A DNA stretch of 64,000 nt from Promerops cafer (lineage: Eukaryota > Chordata > Aves > Passeriformes > Nectariniidae): NCBI GenBank assembly GCA_013398275.1, contig VZSE01008498.1, forward strand, positions 205,873-269,872, in the 5' to 3' direction. The notes under the pieces were generated by a model. That model made no database searches. It was not told the DNA's origin and saw only the letters and a program-made list of their open reading frames with translations. Every line of letters starts with the position of its first letter. The first letter of the stretch is position 1. The position numbers and the translations under genes were made by a program. This document shows positions 1-13,500 of the stretch, piece after piece.

Positions 1-1328
1 GTAACATTTGGAGAGAACTAAATTTTCCACAGACACAGCTACCTGCACAAACATAAATCCTGCATGATCTCCAGTACTGACAAGAACCTACTCTTAAAGG
101 AAAGCCTAATGTTCTGAGGATGAGAGGCCCATTTCCACAGGCAAACACTGACACAAGAGAGGAATTGTAAGTTACTGACTCTTGAATCCTGACCCCAGTT
201 TTGTAACCCTATTTCTGTCTGAACTTCAGTAAATCATGTATTTCACCACTTCAGCTCCTCCAGTCAACAAATGAGGACTAATAAAGACTTCACATGCATT
301 GTGCTAAAGTTTTGCACCTTCAAAACACTTCAGACATGTAAAATAAAGGTAAAAATTTTGAGGACTGCTAATAAATGTCTAGGGCAAGATGACTGTTTTC
401 CTTTACAGAGTGAATGAAAATAGATGCTCGCTAAAAATACCCCTACAAACAAAGAAACAAAGACAAGACAAAACCCTGCAAAACCATACCAAAATATCTG
501 TATCCTTTTCCTCCCTGCTCCCCTCTCCAAAAAGCCCAAATGGACAATCAACAGATCACAGATGTAACAGACAAGTAGGTATAAAAAATCATCCAAGGAG
601 GAAGCCACACAGCAAGCAAAAGGAGGAAAAGGTTCGCTTTCTGAGAGTTGCTTTGAGTTGCTACCTAGGCACACAAGATAAACAAAAATGAGAGTCCTAG
701 CTCACTGTAAAATGGAAATTAGTATTTATTTCCTGTCTGTCATTTATTTACTTACAACTGACTGTGAGCAGTGATTCAAAAAGCACACCATGCACAAGAC
801 ATTGCAAATAAACCGTTTTCTAATCTTTAATGCTAGGACTACTTTACTACTCATCCTCTTGACCATCCCTGCCTGTTCAGTACTGCACATTTTCAGTCAC
901 CCTGTGCAGCAGTTCTTTCACTGCTCTGCCAGTGACTGTGGAGCACAGGTTGCCCTTTCCCACTGTGTCTGGGCAAGCCTCTGCACAGTGGTGATGTTCT
1001 GGTGTGGGTGTGACACAAGCTGCCTTCACAGCAGCTCGCAGGAGCTGGGCTTTCTGTGATTCAAATGTGTTGATAACAAATCAGTGTTTCCGCTGCTGCT
1101 GAACTGGGCTCACACAGCAACAAGGCTTTCCACCTCTCTCCACCTCCCCTCATCCCAAAGCAGGCTCACAAGTGGGCAAGACACTGGCAGAGCCAGCTAG
1201 CTCCAGCTGAGCCATGGGATTTTCCAGGCCATATGATGTTGTGTTCAGTGATAAAAGCTCAAGACAAGGAGGTTTCAGGGGCAATATTTTAGGCTATGGC
1301 ATTTCAGTTCCCAAGACACCATTACATA

Positions 1329-1459
1329 TAGAATCACAGATGCACAGGATGTTTTGGGCTGGAAGAGACCTTTAAGGTCTAAGACCATCTATTCCCAGCC
1401 TCCTACCACGGGCAGAGACACCTTCACCTAGACCACCTATCCAGCCTGGCCTTGAACAG
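1329..1459 (-). mobile_element. CR1 LINE 3'-end fragment
   Basis: Plus-strand text beginning at TAGAATCACAGATG, followed by GGGCTGGAAGAGACCTTTAAG and ending near CAGCCTGGCCTTGAACA, is the reverse complement of the CR1 3' terminal region. CR1 is the dominant LINE of birds. The copy is truncated and diverged, as most are. It abuts the LTR-like fragment that follows. Confidence 0.85.
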
Positions 1460-1464
1460 AGTAA

Positions 1465-1640
1465 TGGAAGAATTTACAGCTTTGCCTGTGTGTGCAGCTT
1501 TTGCTTTCCTTATAAAACTGTCATTATCTTGATCCATGGGTATTTTTGCCTTCCTTCTCTTTTCTCCCCATCCTGCAGGGGAGGGCAGTGAGTGAGAGGC
1601 TGGCTGGGTATTTGGCTGCTGGCTGGGGTTAACTCACTGC
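1465..1640 (+). mobile_element. Avian endogenous-retrovirus LTR, 3'-end fragment
   Basis: The order of short blocks recalls the 3' part of an LTR family common in birds: TATAAAACTGTCATTATCTTGATCC, a T/C-rich stretch with CTCCCCATCC, then GGGCAGTGAGTGAGAGGCTGGCTGGG and GCTGGCTGGGGTTAA. No internal retroviral genes and no second LTR are present, so this is a degraded solo or truncated LTR. The family assignment is from memory of the pattern. Confidence 0.55.
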
Positions 1641-2065
1641 ATGTGGCCTACCCCTTATCTGGATTTCTAGCTGCTGTGCTAGTACAAAGAACAATATTAA
1701 AAAACTTCATTGCAGAAAGACACAGACTATAGTTTTTACAAATCCCAAGATGATGAACTGAATTGCCAGGCTGAAACTGCTATCTTACCATGTAACTTTA
1801 AGCTCTGGATAATAATTTTCTTTCTCTATATAGAAATAAGATGTGAAATGCCAACCTAACTGTAGGAGGAAAGATAACATTAATAAGAAGCAAAATTGCC
1901 TCAAGGTGCCCAGTTACAGAGAAACACTGTAACTTTTATCTCAAAGTTTTACCATAATACCAGGACATACACATCCTCATGTATAATCCACCTAGCTCTG
2001 TGTTATCTTTTCATTTAATTACTTTGCCATGCAATGTATAACCACATCCTTGTGTTTCTCAGAGT

Positions 2066-2290
2066 ATTTTTTTCTTGACTTTTCCCCTCTACTATATCCT
2101 CCCATAAGAAGAGACAACTTTTTGTCTCCAGTGTTTCTTTTCCTTTTTTTTTCTCCTTATTCTCCCCTTTCCTCTTCTTTCCCTCTATTACACTCCATAT
2201 TTTTTCTCCTTTTTTTACCTCTTATTCTTTCCCATCCAAATTTCCCTCTATACCTGACAATGCACTCCAATTCCCTCTTTTAATATTTCC
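2066..2290. repeat. Pyrimidine-rich low-complexity stretch
   Basis: About 220 bases that are mostly T and C on the plus strand, with runs such as TTTTTTTTTCTCC and CCCCTTTCCTCTTC. There is no regular unit. It is too imperfect to be called a microsatellite and may be a decayed one. Confidence 0.6.
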
Positions 2291-5200
2291 TAACTATCTT
2301 GCCCACTCTCTTGCATGAGGGCACATATTGAAATTAGCTAACCAAAAATTAGCACAATTCAGGGGAAAAATGTCAGGGGACAGGATTCAGCATAGTGCTA
2401 CACCTGCAAAAACATTGTAGGCAGCAGCTCTGGCCCACCAGTTTCCTGTTGGTAATACCTGAAAGTGCTTTTCTTTTTCATCCATTGTACTTGCTGGAGG
2501 ACTGATGAACCTTTGTACTGCTTAAATGTCCCCCTCTTCTGAATCTGAAAAGAGGAGGACCCTTAGAACTATTGATAAAATTGATAAAACCTGTTTGATT
2601 TCCACTACCTTAAAACTTACCCAAGTTTTAATGCAAGCAATTTACAGAAACTGTGTCTGCAAATTTGGAGCAAGGGACAACACTGACTCCCATGCAATTT
2701 CATCACAGCCTTTAAAAAAAAAAAGATATAACAAGAGCTAAATGCTTTTTGTATTTGAACGAAAAAAAAGTCAAAGTTTCCAGCTTGTGACAGCAGCCAA
2801 GATAGCAAATGGAATTTTCCATCCCTACGAGAGCCAATCAGGATAACTGTGCCCTGGAGAAATGTCACTGACTACAGCTGTACATTTCCAAATGTTACAC
2901 CTCAACACAGTGAAGCAACACCCATATACTATTGAGTACATATTTCTGGATGGAGTAAAATAATTTTTTAACAGCTTCCCAAATCAGAAGGAGCAAAGCA
3001 CAAACCAAGGTTACAACTGCAGTTCATGCAAGACTGGTTCAGCTAATTTAAGCAGCAATGTTGACTGCTGCTGTAATTGAGATTTCCTTCTTCCAGGGCA
3101 GTGTTGGAAATGTGAGCTGTAAACCCCTACTAGAAAAAGAAGATAAAAGGCACAGTCCATTTGAAACATCATTAATGACAGATGAAATCAGCTGCCTGCA
3201 AGCTCATGGCTCTGTGAAGCAGTCAGTCTTTGGTTGCACAATCATCTCTCAGCCCCTGCGTCTGGGCAGATTTCCTTCTTGTCTGGCTGCTTTGCTAAAA
3301 TAAGGAGGCTGCCTGGCCTCTGATAAGTCACTTCTCTTGTGCACCACCATCCACAGGCTATTCATTGAAGATAAAAATGGTGGGAGGGTGAGAAAAGGCA
3401 AAATAATCTTATTCAGACCCTCTACAACACAGATAAGAGGACAATCCTAAGTACAAGCAAGTGGTGTTCTGTATCTATTAATAAGAAGTTATCTATCTGC
3501 TCAGGCCCAGGCCTCAGTGGTAGAAAAGGGTGTGGGGTAACCCCAGAACCTGCATATGAAGGACATTATTAAAGAGCCCTTGTTGCAGGGTGTTAGCCAT
3601 GATCATTAAAAAGGCAATTCTTTGTAATGACTAGCTGCAATTAAGTCCTGCCTGCCACTGATCACAGTGCATGCAGGACTTCAATCCTGCCCCTGCCAGC
3701 TGAGCTCCCTGCCTCAATCCCACAGCTGCCTGCACACACTGAAAGGCACCATACAATCCTGCATGGTATTTACTGAAAGCTGAGGACTTCATAGTTACAT
3801 GGCAAACAACATGCTATGTTCTCATCAGGCAGTGAATTAGTGAAGAAAAGAAAAGCTTTTTGCCACAACAACCCCATAATTTTATTTCTTCTTCTTTCCA
3901 ATTTGTTTAAATTTAAAACATTCCAACTGTGAAAGCACTATCAGTAAGTTTTTTTCAATCTACATAAAAGCTGCACACACGACACTCAAAGTATTGCAGC
4001 AACTGAGTAACATTGCACAAGTGGCATAATGCAAGTTACAAACAATTCCCCAAACACATAAAATCCACTGCAAAACACTATTAAAGGCACAGCTGACTGC
4101 TAGCCTGTCTGCAAAGGATAGAAACAGAATTTTTAATACAGAAAATGCCCTAGCAAGGTTTCAGCTCTGGGAAACACAGCTGCTTTCCCTCTAACTTTCA
4201 AAGGGGTGCCACCTGCAACAACTGAAAATACTACTGTGGACAAAGCCGGGAGAACCCTGTACTTTGTAGCTTGTTCATTTATTAAAAAGGAATTAATTCT
4301 CTGTGCAGGCAACAACCCCCGTGTAAGAGCTAGCTGGCCCCCCACTCCAGTGGTCTCTCCCACCAAGTAATGATCCCCAAATTATGGATGAGCCTGCTCT
4401 TTCAGGTACGAGCAGAGACACACCCTCTGTATAACTCTGTTATTTTTCTGCAGATGCAAGGATACAGCCACTCAGCCTATGCTCTCTGCCCTGCCTCCAG
4501 TTGTGGTGCTTGTTGGGAACCAGTGTCACACATGAACAAGCCCATGTAGAAGAATACGACCTTATTGCTGCAAAAAACCACATATGCACGTGGCTCCTGC
4601 TGTAGTTCACCCCACTGTAGAAGATCATCTATCTTGCATAGTGGTGCGAATCTCTAAATCACATCCCAAAAGACTAAGGGAAGTAAAAAACATTGCAAGA
4701 GACTTGAATCTCCAGACTCCCCTAGGAGAAACTGGAGTATCTGGTGACAGAAACCAAAAATGAGGGGAATTAGTATAACCAAATCTCTCCAGATTCAAAA
4801 ATTGCACAGCAAGCTGTGATTGATACTTCTCTCTTCTGCAAGTCTAGCACTTCCAACATCTACATCCTCCTGGAGAGCCACGTCAACCATTCTCTCCATC
4901 TGGTAAACCTGAAAGTCACACAGAATGACAGGAGAAGACAGCCCACAGTGTGTTTGTGTCAATGGAGAATGACTGCAGGAGACTGCCCACCTCAGCTGCC
5001 ATACTTCCTTCTAGGTGGCTGGGAGAATAAACTGCTTGCAGGAACCAGGCACCTCTGAGACCTCCACTCCAAACCATTCTCAGATATATTGTTTGGCTTG
5101 TTTGTATTGCTTGCCCATTAAAAAGCCAGTGAAGTCCCTTATTGCCAGTGATATACAATATAGAAAGAGCTTAATCCATACTTGTGAGCTATAGGGCTCT

Positions 5201-8200
5201 TGCAGATACATTTCATGGCTGTCTAAAAATGGATCCACCAATTGTGCATGGCAATAACCACCTACAGAGAAGGAGCCCACGTTGGCTGGCCAACCAAGCC
5301 TGGTTCAGACTGGCTGGCTGCTAGAAGCCCAGGGTACATTGTGTATATTTACAGGCAGCAAAGTTTCCACCATGTTCTGTACATCCAATATTTATCTAGC
5401 AGCACAGAGTCAGTTAAAACTAAGATAGGAACATACAACACAAAAACCAGTACCCCAGGGCAATGATCATTCTAGCTAAGCTATCAAAGTTGATGCATGA
5501 AATAATAAAAAGCAATCTCATCTTCCTGGAAGTTGTTGCTGAGATCAAGGGATACCATGTGAACTGCTCAGTGATGTCTCATGCCTCTGCCTGCCAGCCC
5601 TCAGCGAGCAATCCGCTCATCGCTCACCCTTACAGATGCTGCTCACAACAGAACCCCTTCTCACTGTCTGAGGCATTTAGTGCTTGACTGATTCAGACCT
5701 TCAGTTGACACCTGCTATATCTCTCCCTGCCTCAGAGATCACCACACTGACATCTGGCAGTGCACAGACAGCACTTAAAAAGTTCTTATCTATCATCTCC
5801 AGCAAGGGCTTTGCTAAGCCATGGAAACAGAGCCTTGAGCAAGGTCTCCTTGAATAAGAGGAGGACTCATTTACATCACCAAGTCCACCGTTGTTAGCTG
5901 TGCTGGTATATAATGATTTTCATCAGGAAAACACAGGTGAGAGTTCCTGAAAACATCATGACAATGCCCAGATGAACTGGCATCATCACAGCCTGGCTGC
6001 TGGATCAGGGAGGGTCATTGCACACCGGAGAACAACCTTTTCTAAGTGTGAATACTCGATGCTTAGCAAGGTGCCAGAGAAGTGAAGGGCAATGAAAGAG
6101 GGGGGGAAAATGAGAATAGATGAGATTTGCCCCGTGGCATTGTTGCAGCTGACAGCTTTCAGTGAGTGTCTGGAGACTGACAGGCCTCTCCAGCAGGCTG
6201 GGACAGCACTCCTGTGTCTGCTAGGAAGCTGGATATTCAAGCAATTGCCAAAAGGCTCAACAAGCCAGCAGGTGAGAAGCAGCAAGTGGGGACTGTGCTT
6301 TTCCCAAACAAAGAAAAGAGCTCTTGCAGAGCATGATTACAGATTCGAGGAAAATAGGCCAAGTCAGTCTGCAGTTCTGCAGCTGCTGATGGTCATCTCA
6401 CTTTAACACACATACTTCTTGCCCAGCTGTCAGCACTTGAGTCTTGAACGCATTAGTGGTACTCCTAAAAGAAAGAAACAACACAACAAACTGCCAAAAA
6501 TATTATAAGAAAATTTCCCCTGAAGCAGCTTCTCAATTTTGTCATCATCACACTTCCATTTTCCTCAAGGGAAGCTGTGAGCAGAAGAGGAAGCCCTAAG
6601 CATTGCAGCTGCTGCTATTGTTGCAGGAAGAGCTGCCAGGTTTGTTTTGGCTTTGAAAGCTGCAGACACCTAGCCTTGACCAGCCAGGCACACCTGTCCT
6701 TGCCATTACATGCATCAAATGACCATCATCACAGTGCAGGGAGCTGTTTCAGCCACAATGACCCCTTTAAGGATCTCAGTTACGCAAAGAAGACGAAGCT
6801 TACAGGTGGGTGAAGGGAAACCACAGCAACTTCACAGTCTGACCTCTGTGCACAGAAAACAGCAATTTCTGGCTGCTGTATACTTTACATATCACCACAA
6901 AATAAGAGGACAAGGCCACAGCAAGTATGACGTGACAACAGCACAAAGGGGACAGCTCAGGCGCAGGACTGAGTGAATACCTCACAGGGACTCCCCAGGG
7001 AGGGCAGCGGAGGAAACACTTACTCATAGAAGGAAACACTGTCTGGCTGTGGGGGACAATACCCCAGCAATGCAGAGCAGGTACCAGCGCCCCAGGGTCA
7101 GGTGTGCTTCTCTCACTGATGGCTTCTACTGGATCACAGTGAGACACAACAAACTGTTCCAGCCCCTGCAGTCCTGGAACCCAGTGAAGGATGCTTGGCA
7201 AGATGCTCTTTGTCATGTAGAGGCTCTGAGCAGATGGAGGCTGAGCTTGTAAACAAGGGATCCACTGGTTTCTGTCACTCTGTGGCAGGGGAGGAGGATG
7301 GTCCAAGGGACACCATCTCCAAACAAAGTGAGGACAGGGAACAAACACACTGCTCTTGCACATCTTAAAAGGAAGTCACAGAGCAGTAAGAATCCACGTT
7401 TTTCACCACATCTTATTATCCACAGACACCATGTGACCTAAGATTTTTAAACACCACCTTAAAATTTAACTTCCCATAAAACAAATGTGCCAAGAAACCA
7501 CTGCCAATACTTCACTCTGCTCTTTCAGGCATACTAAACACGTCTCAGGTGATGTGGTAAATTTCTATGCTTCATTTCCCCTTTTTTGTTATTTCAGAAA
7601 ACGTATTTGTTGACCCCTGTTCAATCACCTCTACAGAAAGAATCACCTCTACATGCAGAGATTGCTAATGAATGTATTGCAACAAATCCTAATGGCTGCA
7701 CCAAATAAGCAATGAAAGATGGCTCCAACTCTGAGTTTTTAGAAAGCCTCTTTTAATAAGTAAAAAATAAAACATTCACTGACACATTTGGAGCAGAGAT
7801 ATCCTAGTGTTTAATAATGATTATAATTGCCTTGGAGTTGATTTTTTTAGCCTTCTGGAGCAGTTTGACATCAGAAAAATTACAAGTTTCTTTTTTTTCC
7901 TGAAAGAGGTAGACAGAAATTAAAACAGATGGTACAAAATCTTCCTCTGCCCAAGAGAAAAAGCAAAAGGACTACATTCTCAGCTTGTGGTTTGAAACAC
8001 ATGGAACCACTTCAAGCTTATGCATTTCCTGCCCTTCCACACCAGACACTTGTTCCATCCCACAGTAGCCTCTATGGCTGCACTGTTCCCTAAAAACACT
8101 TAGGGAAAAAGAAAACCAGAGAGCTGGTAGAGCTCCATTATTAGTTCCCTGATATTGTGTAACATCTGCATCACTGCAGCTGAGAACAGCTGCATGGAGA

Positions 8201-9803
8201 CAAGACAGAAGGGGAAAATTCCTTAAAATGGTGTTGCTTGTGAAATTTCACCTCATCAAATAAAAGTGTGTCAGCCTACCAGCAAGCACTCCTTGGTTAA
8301 CATGCAGAGAACACAGTGTTTGCTTCCAGCTCTTAAGCAAACACCTGGACAGAAAAAATGGCCACCCAGAGCAGCAGCATGGAAAAAACACCACTGGCTG
8401 AGGCAGCTGGCTTTGGTGTTCTCAGAGGGGAAATAACAGGACCTCCCAGTCCTACTGGGCTTAATTACTAAGCTTGGACATTCCTTACTCGAGTGCTCCA
8501 GCTTACTTTGGAGCCATCTAAGACTCAGATAATTTTTTTCTTTCTCTTTGTTCAGCATGCCCAGCAAGGTCCTTTTACTGCAGTTTCCAGCAGAACAACA
8601 AAAATAATGAGCAGCTACAACAGCTCTGACCTTGGCCTCAGAAAATGTCTCATTGCTTAGCCAGTACTTTATCTTGCACATTTTTGGGGTGATTTTCCTC
8701 AATCCCCCCGAAAGCACAGTATACACAGGACTCACAGACAGGCTTACAATTTCAGCACCTCTGCATATCACCAGAGAGCCTCTCTTCTGACTGAGCAACT
8801 TTATTAGAACAGAGGCAAAATCATGTCACTGACACACTGCTGCACAGAATTAGATGCTTTACTTCAATAGCCTCCATGGACAGAAAGATGTTTCAGTCTC
8901 AAGATCAAGTTAAAAGATTGAGTAACTCTCAAATAATTCCAAGCAGCACTTGCTTTTGTGAATTTCTTTTTCTTGCATCAATGATTTTGATCAGGAATTG
9001 TTTTCTTGCACTAACAGATTTTGCTTTCTTTTCATATTTTAACTTCTTCTGAATAGCTCCCCAGAGAATTTGTCTGCTATCATACAGCACATTTAGAAAT
9101 GGAACTTGGCTACAGCAACCTAACTACCAGCATTCTCTAGCCTTCAGTGTTAGATGAATGAATATTCTCTTGAATACTATTATGCAACTATATGTTAATA
9201 CACAAATAACCCAGAGAGGTTTCAGCACACTTCAAAGTTGCTCAGAATTACAGACTGTCTTGTTGGCCATTCACTTGTCAAATATGTCATTGCTTTTGTC
9301 AAGGCATACTTTGGAAATTAAATAGATACTCTGCAGAAAAGCTTTAGCTACTGCTTTAGCATTTTAACAAGTTAAAATGATGTTGTTCAGTCAACTTTAT
9401 TGAGTTTATCCTTTTTTTTACATTACAATTGCTTGTAAATCTTTTCTTCAGCCTTGAGAAGGTAATTCTGATTTTTTTGTTTTCTGTCTTGTGAAACTGA
9501 TAGCTCACATTGAGCTGACAGAATCAGCACTGGTTTTAGCTTAAAACACCCTGTGCTCAGAGGCTGTGCTTACTCTGACAGAGCTGTAACAGTAACAGTG
9601 GTGTCACTGTGGGAACAATGGCCTTCAGTCTGAACTGTGACCAAAGCTGGCTTGGCCCAGCCTGGGGGAGGTGAAAGAGAGGCAAAGAAGGCCATGGGTC
9701 ACTCTGCACCTCTCAGGAAAAAGGAGTGGTCTGAACGGTTTGAGAAGCCTGAAAGACCTGCACAGGCATGTGCTGTGCCATGGTGGCTCTCCTACATGTG
9801 AGC

Positions 9804-10573
9804 TCTCTTCTCTTCTCTTCTCTTCTCTTCTCTTCTCTTCTCTTCTCTTCTCTTCTCTTCTCTTCTCTTCTCTTCTCTTCTCTTCTCTTCTCTTCTCTTC
9901 TCTTCTCTTCTCTTCTCTTCTCTTCTCTTCTCTTCTCTTCTCTTCTCTTCTCTTCTCTTCTCTTCTCTTCTCTTCTCTTCTCTTCTCTTCTCTTCTCTTC
10001 TCTTCTCTTCTCTTCTCTTCTCTTCTCTTCTCTTCTCTTCTCTTCTCTTCTCTTCTCTTCTCTTCTCTTCTCTTCTCTTCTCTTCTCTTCTCTTCTCTTC
10101 TCTTCTCTTCTCTTCTCTTCTCTTCTCTTCTCTTCTCTTCTCTTCTCTTCTCTTCTCTTCTCTTCTCTTCTCTTCTCTTCTCTTCTCTTCTCTTCTCTTC
10201 TCTTCTCTTCTCTTCTCTTCTCTTCTCTTCTCTTCTCTTCTCTTCTCTTCTCTTCTCTTCTCTTCTCTTCTCTTCTCTTCTCTTCTCTTCTCTTCTCTTC
10301 TCTTCTCTTCTCTTCTCTTCTCTTCTCTTCTCTTCTCTTCTCTTCTCTTCTCTTCTCTTCTCTTCTCTTCTCTTCTCTTCTCTTCTCTTCTCTTCTCTTC
10401 TCTTCTCTTCTCTTCTCTTCTCTTCTCTTCTCTTCTCTTCTCTTCTCTTCTCTTCTCTTCTCTTCTCTTCTCTTCTCTTCTCTTCTCTTCTCTTCTCTTC
10501 TCTTCTCTTCTCTTCTCTTCTCTTCTCTTCTCTTCTCTTCTCTTCTCTTCTCTTCTCTTCTCTTCTCTTCTCT
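9804..10573. repeat. (TTCTC)n / (GAGAA)n array, about 154 units
   Basis: A pentanucleotide array of about 770 bp with no visible interruption. All pyrimidines lie on the plus strand, so the CMTM7 sense transcript would carry an all-purine (GAGAA) run. The unit is mirror-symmetric, which favours intramolecular triplex DNA. Reading frames through it on both strands (for example 9671-10693 and 9713-10708) are repeat artefacts, because a 5-base unit without stops leaves every frame open. Confidence 0.98.
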
Positions 10574-13500
10574 CCTCAGTCTGTATGGTCCCAGTCCTGC
10601 AAAGCTCTGCAGCAGACACTTTGGACAGGAGATAGAATCACTCCTACCAAGTGCCTCAGAGAGGGGGACACCTACACAGGCTCCCCTGTCTAACATGGGC
10701 TGTCCCAAAGCAGGACCTCATGCAATACAGCGTCAGTGGCATCCTCCAGACTTCAGCTGTAAAAATATAAAAAGCACATCGGGGCTCCAGGACAAATTCA
10801 GTGGAACCAGACTTGTTTCAATCTATCAACGCTGGCACTCGAGGCACCCTGGTGACAATACAAATGCACATTCATACCACTGACCCTAATAGCACAGGGT
10901 GCCTAAAAAAACTCCCAAGAACCCATCTACTGAGAACTTGCCAAGCTAAGCAACAGAGGTTCCTACAAAGGCCTGCAATAAAACAAGCCAGCAGCAGCAC
11001 GGACACAAAGCAAATGTGCCTGAACCAAACCAGCACAGCTCGTGCAGAATGCTGGAGAGTGCCATCTGTGTCAATTTTGGCAAGCTGGCTAAAATTCAAG
11101 TCATTAAAGTCAGTTTCTCTGGTCTAAGTGTATTGTGCACACTGATACCCACTCACACACTTGCTTAGTACACTGCTGCTACAGAACCAAGGTGGCCACA
11201 GCGGGATCCTGCACGTATCCCTAAGAGATCTTGGCAAAACAGCAAATACCAAAAAAAAAGAGAAGGAAAGGAAAGAAGAAGTAAAAGCTGTATTAACAAC
11301 ATCAAGTTGGAGTAAGTCAGATGTTGAAATACTTTGTAATTTCCTGTTAAAATCAAAATGTCAGTACAGACTGGATTTTGAAAAGAGCCCCAACTGAGGT
11401 TAGTAACAGTAACACATGGAAAAGCAGCCTTCAAATTGTCTTACTGCCACACAAAACACACAAGTCTGCATAACTGTGTTTTCTCCTCCCCATTTTATTT
11501 TCAACTTATTTATAGACTATTCCCCAGGTCATGAAGTCAATGCATAATATACACTGTCTTTTCAAAGCTATAATAATTCTGAAAGGTTAAAGAAATTCTC
11601 TAGCAAAAAAAAGTAAAGGAATTTGTGTAGGTTTACCAGCAAGAAACACTTTTTTCTTCTTAATTTCATTCTATGCTAGACACTGCAGCACCCAGAATTT
11701 CAAGAGAAAGCACTGGTAACACCCAAAATTAGCAACAATTCAGGCTGCACAATCTCTTCAATAATCCTGAGTTTTAGTCCTTCTGTCTAAGTAACATTAT
11801 CTTCTATTTCCTTCCTATGATTTCCATAGCATGCTGTTGTCATCTATTAGAATTATGTCACTCACATATGCATACAACCGTTGGGGTTTTTACCTTGCAA
11901 GCACAGCAAACAGCCCTTAACATTACAGTAAATGCTGAAATGTTTATTTCTTGCTCTCTATCACACCCTCTACTTCTTGGTAAAGGGGACTGAGGAAGAA
12001 AGAGAACAAAACTTGTAACGTTTCCTCTTCACAACCACAACCACTCAGAGGCCCAGTACACAATTTAGTGTGATGTATATCTAGCCCAAATGACCTTACC
12101 TTTGCCCTTTGCCAGAATAAGGGTTCTCCTTCTCAGTAAGACTACAGCCACCAGCCACACCAACGCTAGTGCAGGAATGTTTACAGATTTAGCACAAAGA
12201 AATCTTTACCAAAAAAAGTTACTGCCAACATTTTGTACTAGGAGAACTGAATGCTCATACAAATGGACCTTTGGGTATAAATACTGTCTGAGAAGAGATA
12301 AAAGAGAATTGTAAAAATATTTAGCTCTCCCTATTTTACTGGGTGCAGGAGGAAATCTAGAACTAATGTATCATGGTTGTTTCTACATGCTACAGCACAA
12401 ACATTTGGTTTTCTTAGGGAATTGAGAAGACACTATAGTGATATGTCATATTGCAAGAAGTTCATTTGCCCAAAGTCCCTTGAATACCTGAGGTAACTCC
12501 TACTTATGTTTACAGGCAAGACGAAAAGCAGAAAAATACAAGAGGGTGAAGCTGAAAGAGTGCAAAGGAAAAATAATTTAGATTATTTTAACATCTGTTA
12601 AAGTCACCACAGAAATCCACTTGCTTAAATTTGGATGAATTTTAGATTGAACGGCATTGATATAATATGACTTTATGCAAAGTATGCAAAGCATTACATA
12701 AAATTAGATAGATTTACATCCAGCACATGAAAATATGTAAAGCATGTAAAGAATGCGCGCCCTTAATACGCGCACCAGAAACTGACATCACAGCACAAAT
12801 AACCACGCTGTGGTAGCTTTAGGACTCACACCTCAGAGCTGTGGAGACAGCACAGCAGGATGGAGGCCAGAGAGGATGAGTTATTTCTAGTCCATAAAAG
12901 GAACAGCTCTTTCCACAGTGGCGAAAGCAAATAGAGTTTCAGCTCGTCAGCAGAGCACAGGTCTACTGTTTTAGGGCTACAGGTTCAGTTGCAAGGTAGA
13001 CACATGCTCACTTGTTTCCTGAAAAGATTCCCCAGATCCACTCAATGGTTTGGGAACAACCCAAGCCAGAAGAAGGCAGCAGACAACTCTTTGTGTTCCC
13101 TACTGCACAGAATTCGTAGTGAGGGACAGCTCCGAGGTCCCACGAGCGCAGGGCAGACGCTCAGCAGGTGGAGGCAGCCATGACCAGTCATGGTCAACTT
13201 CACCTCGTGCTACTGAGGGTCATCTCTAAGGGCTGCTGACAGCTAACAACGAACTGGAAGAAACTGGGCAGCTTTTAAAGAGAAGCTTGAGGATTTGATA
13301 TTACTGCTCAGTGACTTAGAACATAATGAATCCTAACTTCAAATGTCAGTTTAGAAATCTGGATGCTAATAACCTACACAACTTTAAAAAAATGACTGTC
13401 CAAATACAGGCCGGGGGAAAGAAGGCACTAGGAGCTTACAAAAGATGAAGGCAACAACTCCAGAATAAAGTGCTGTCAAGGCACAGGATGAAAACGTACG

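Noticed and set aside
9671..10883. Reading frames of 275-371 codons of repeating LLFSS or REEKR on both strands
   Set aside because: They are created by the stop-free TTCTC array, whose 5-base unit leaves all frames open. There is no unique domain.
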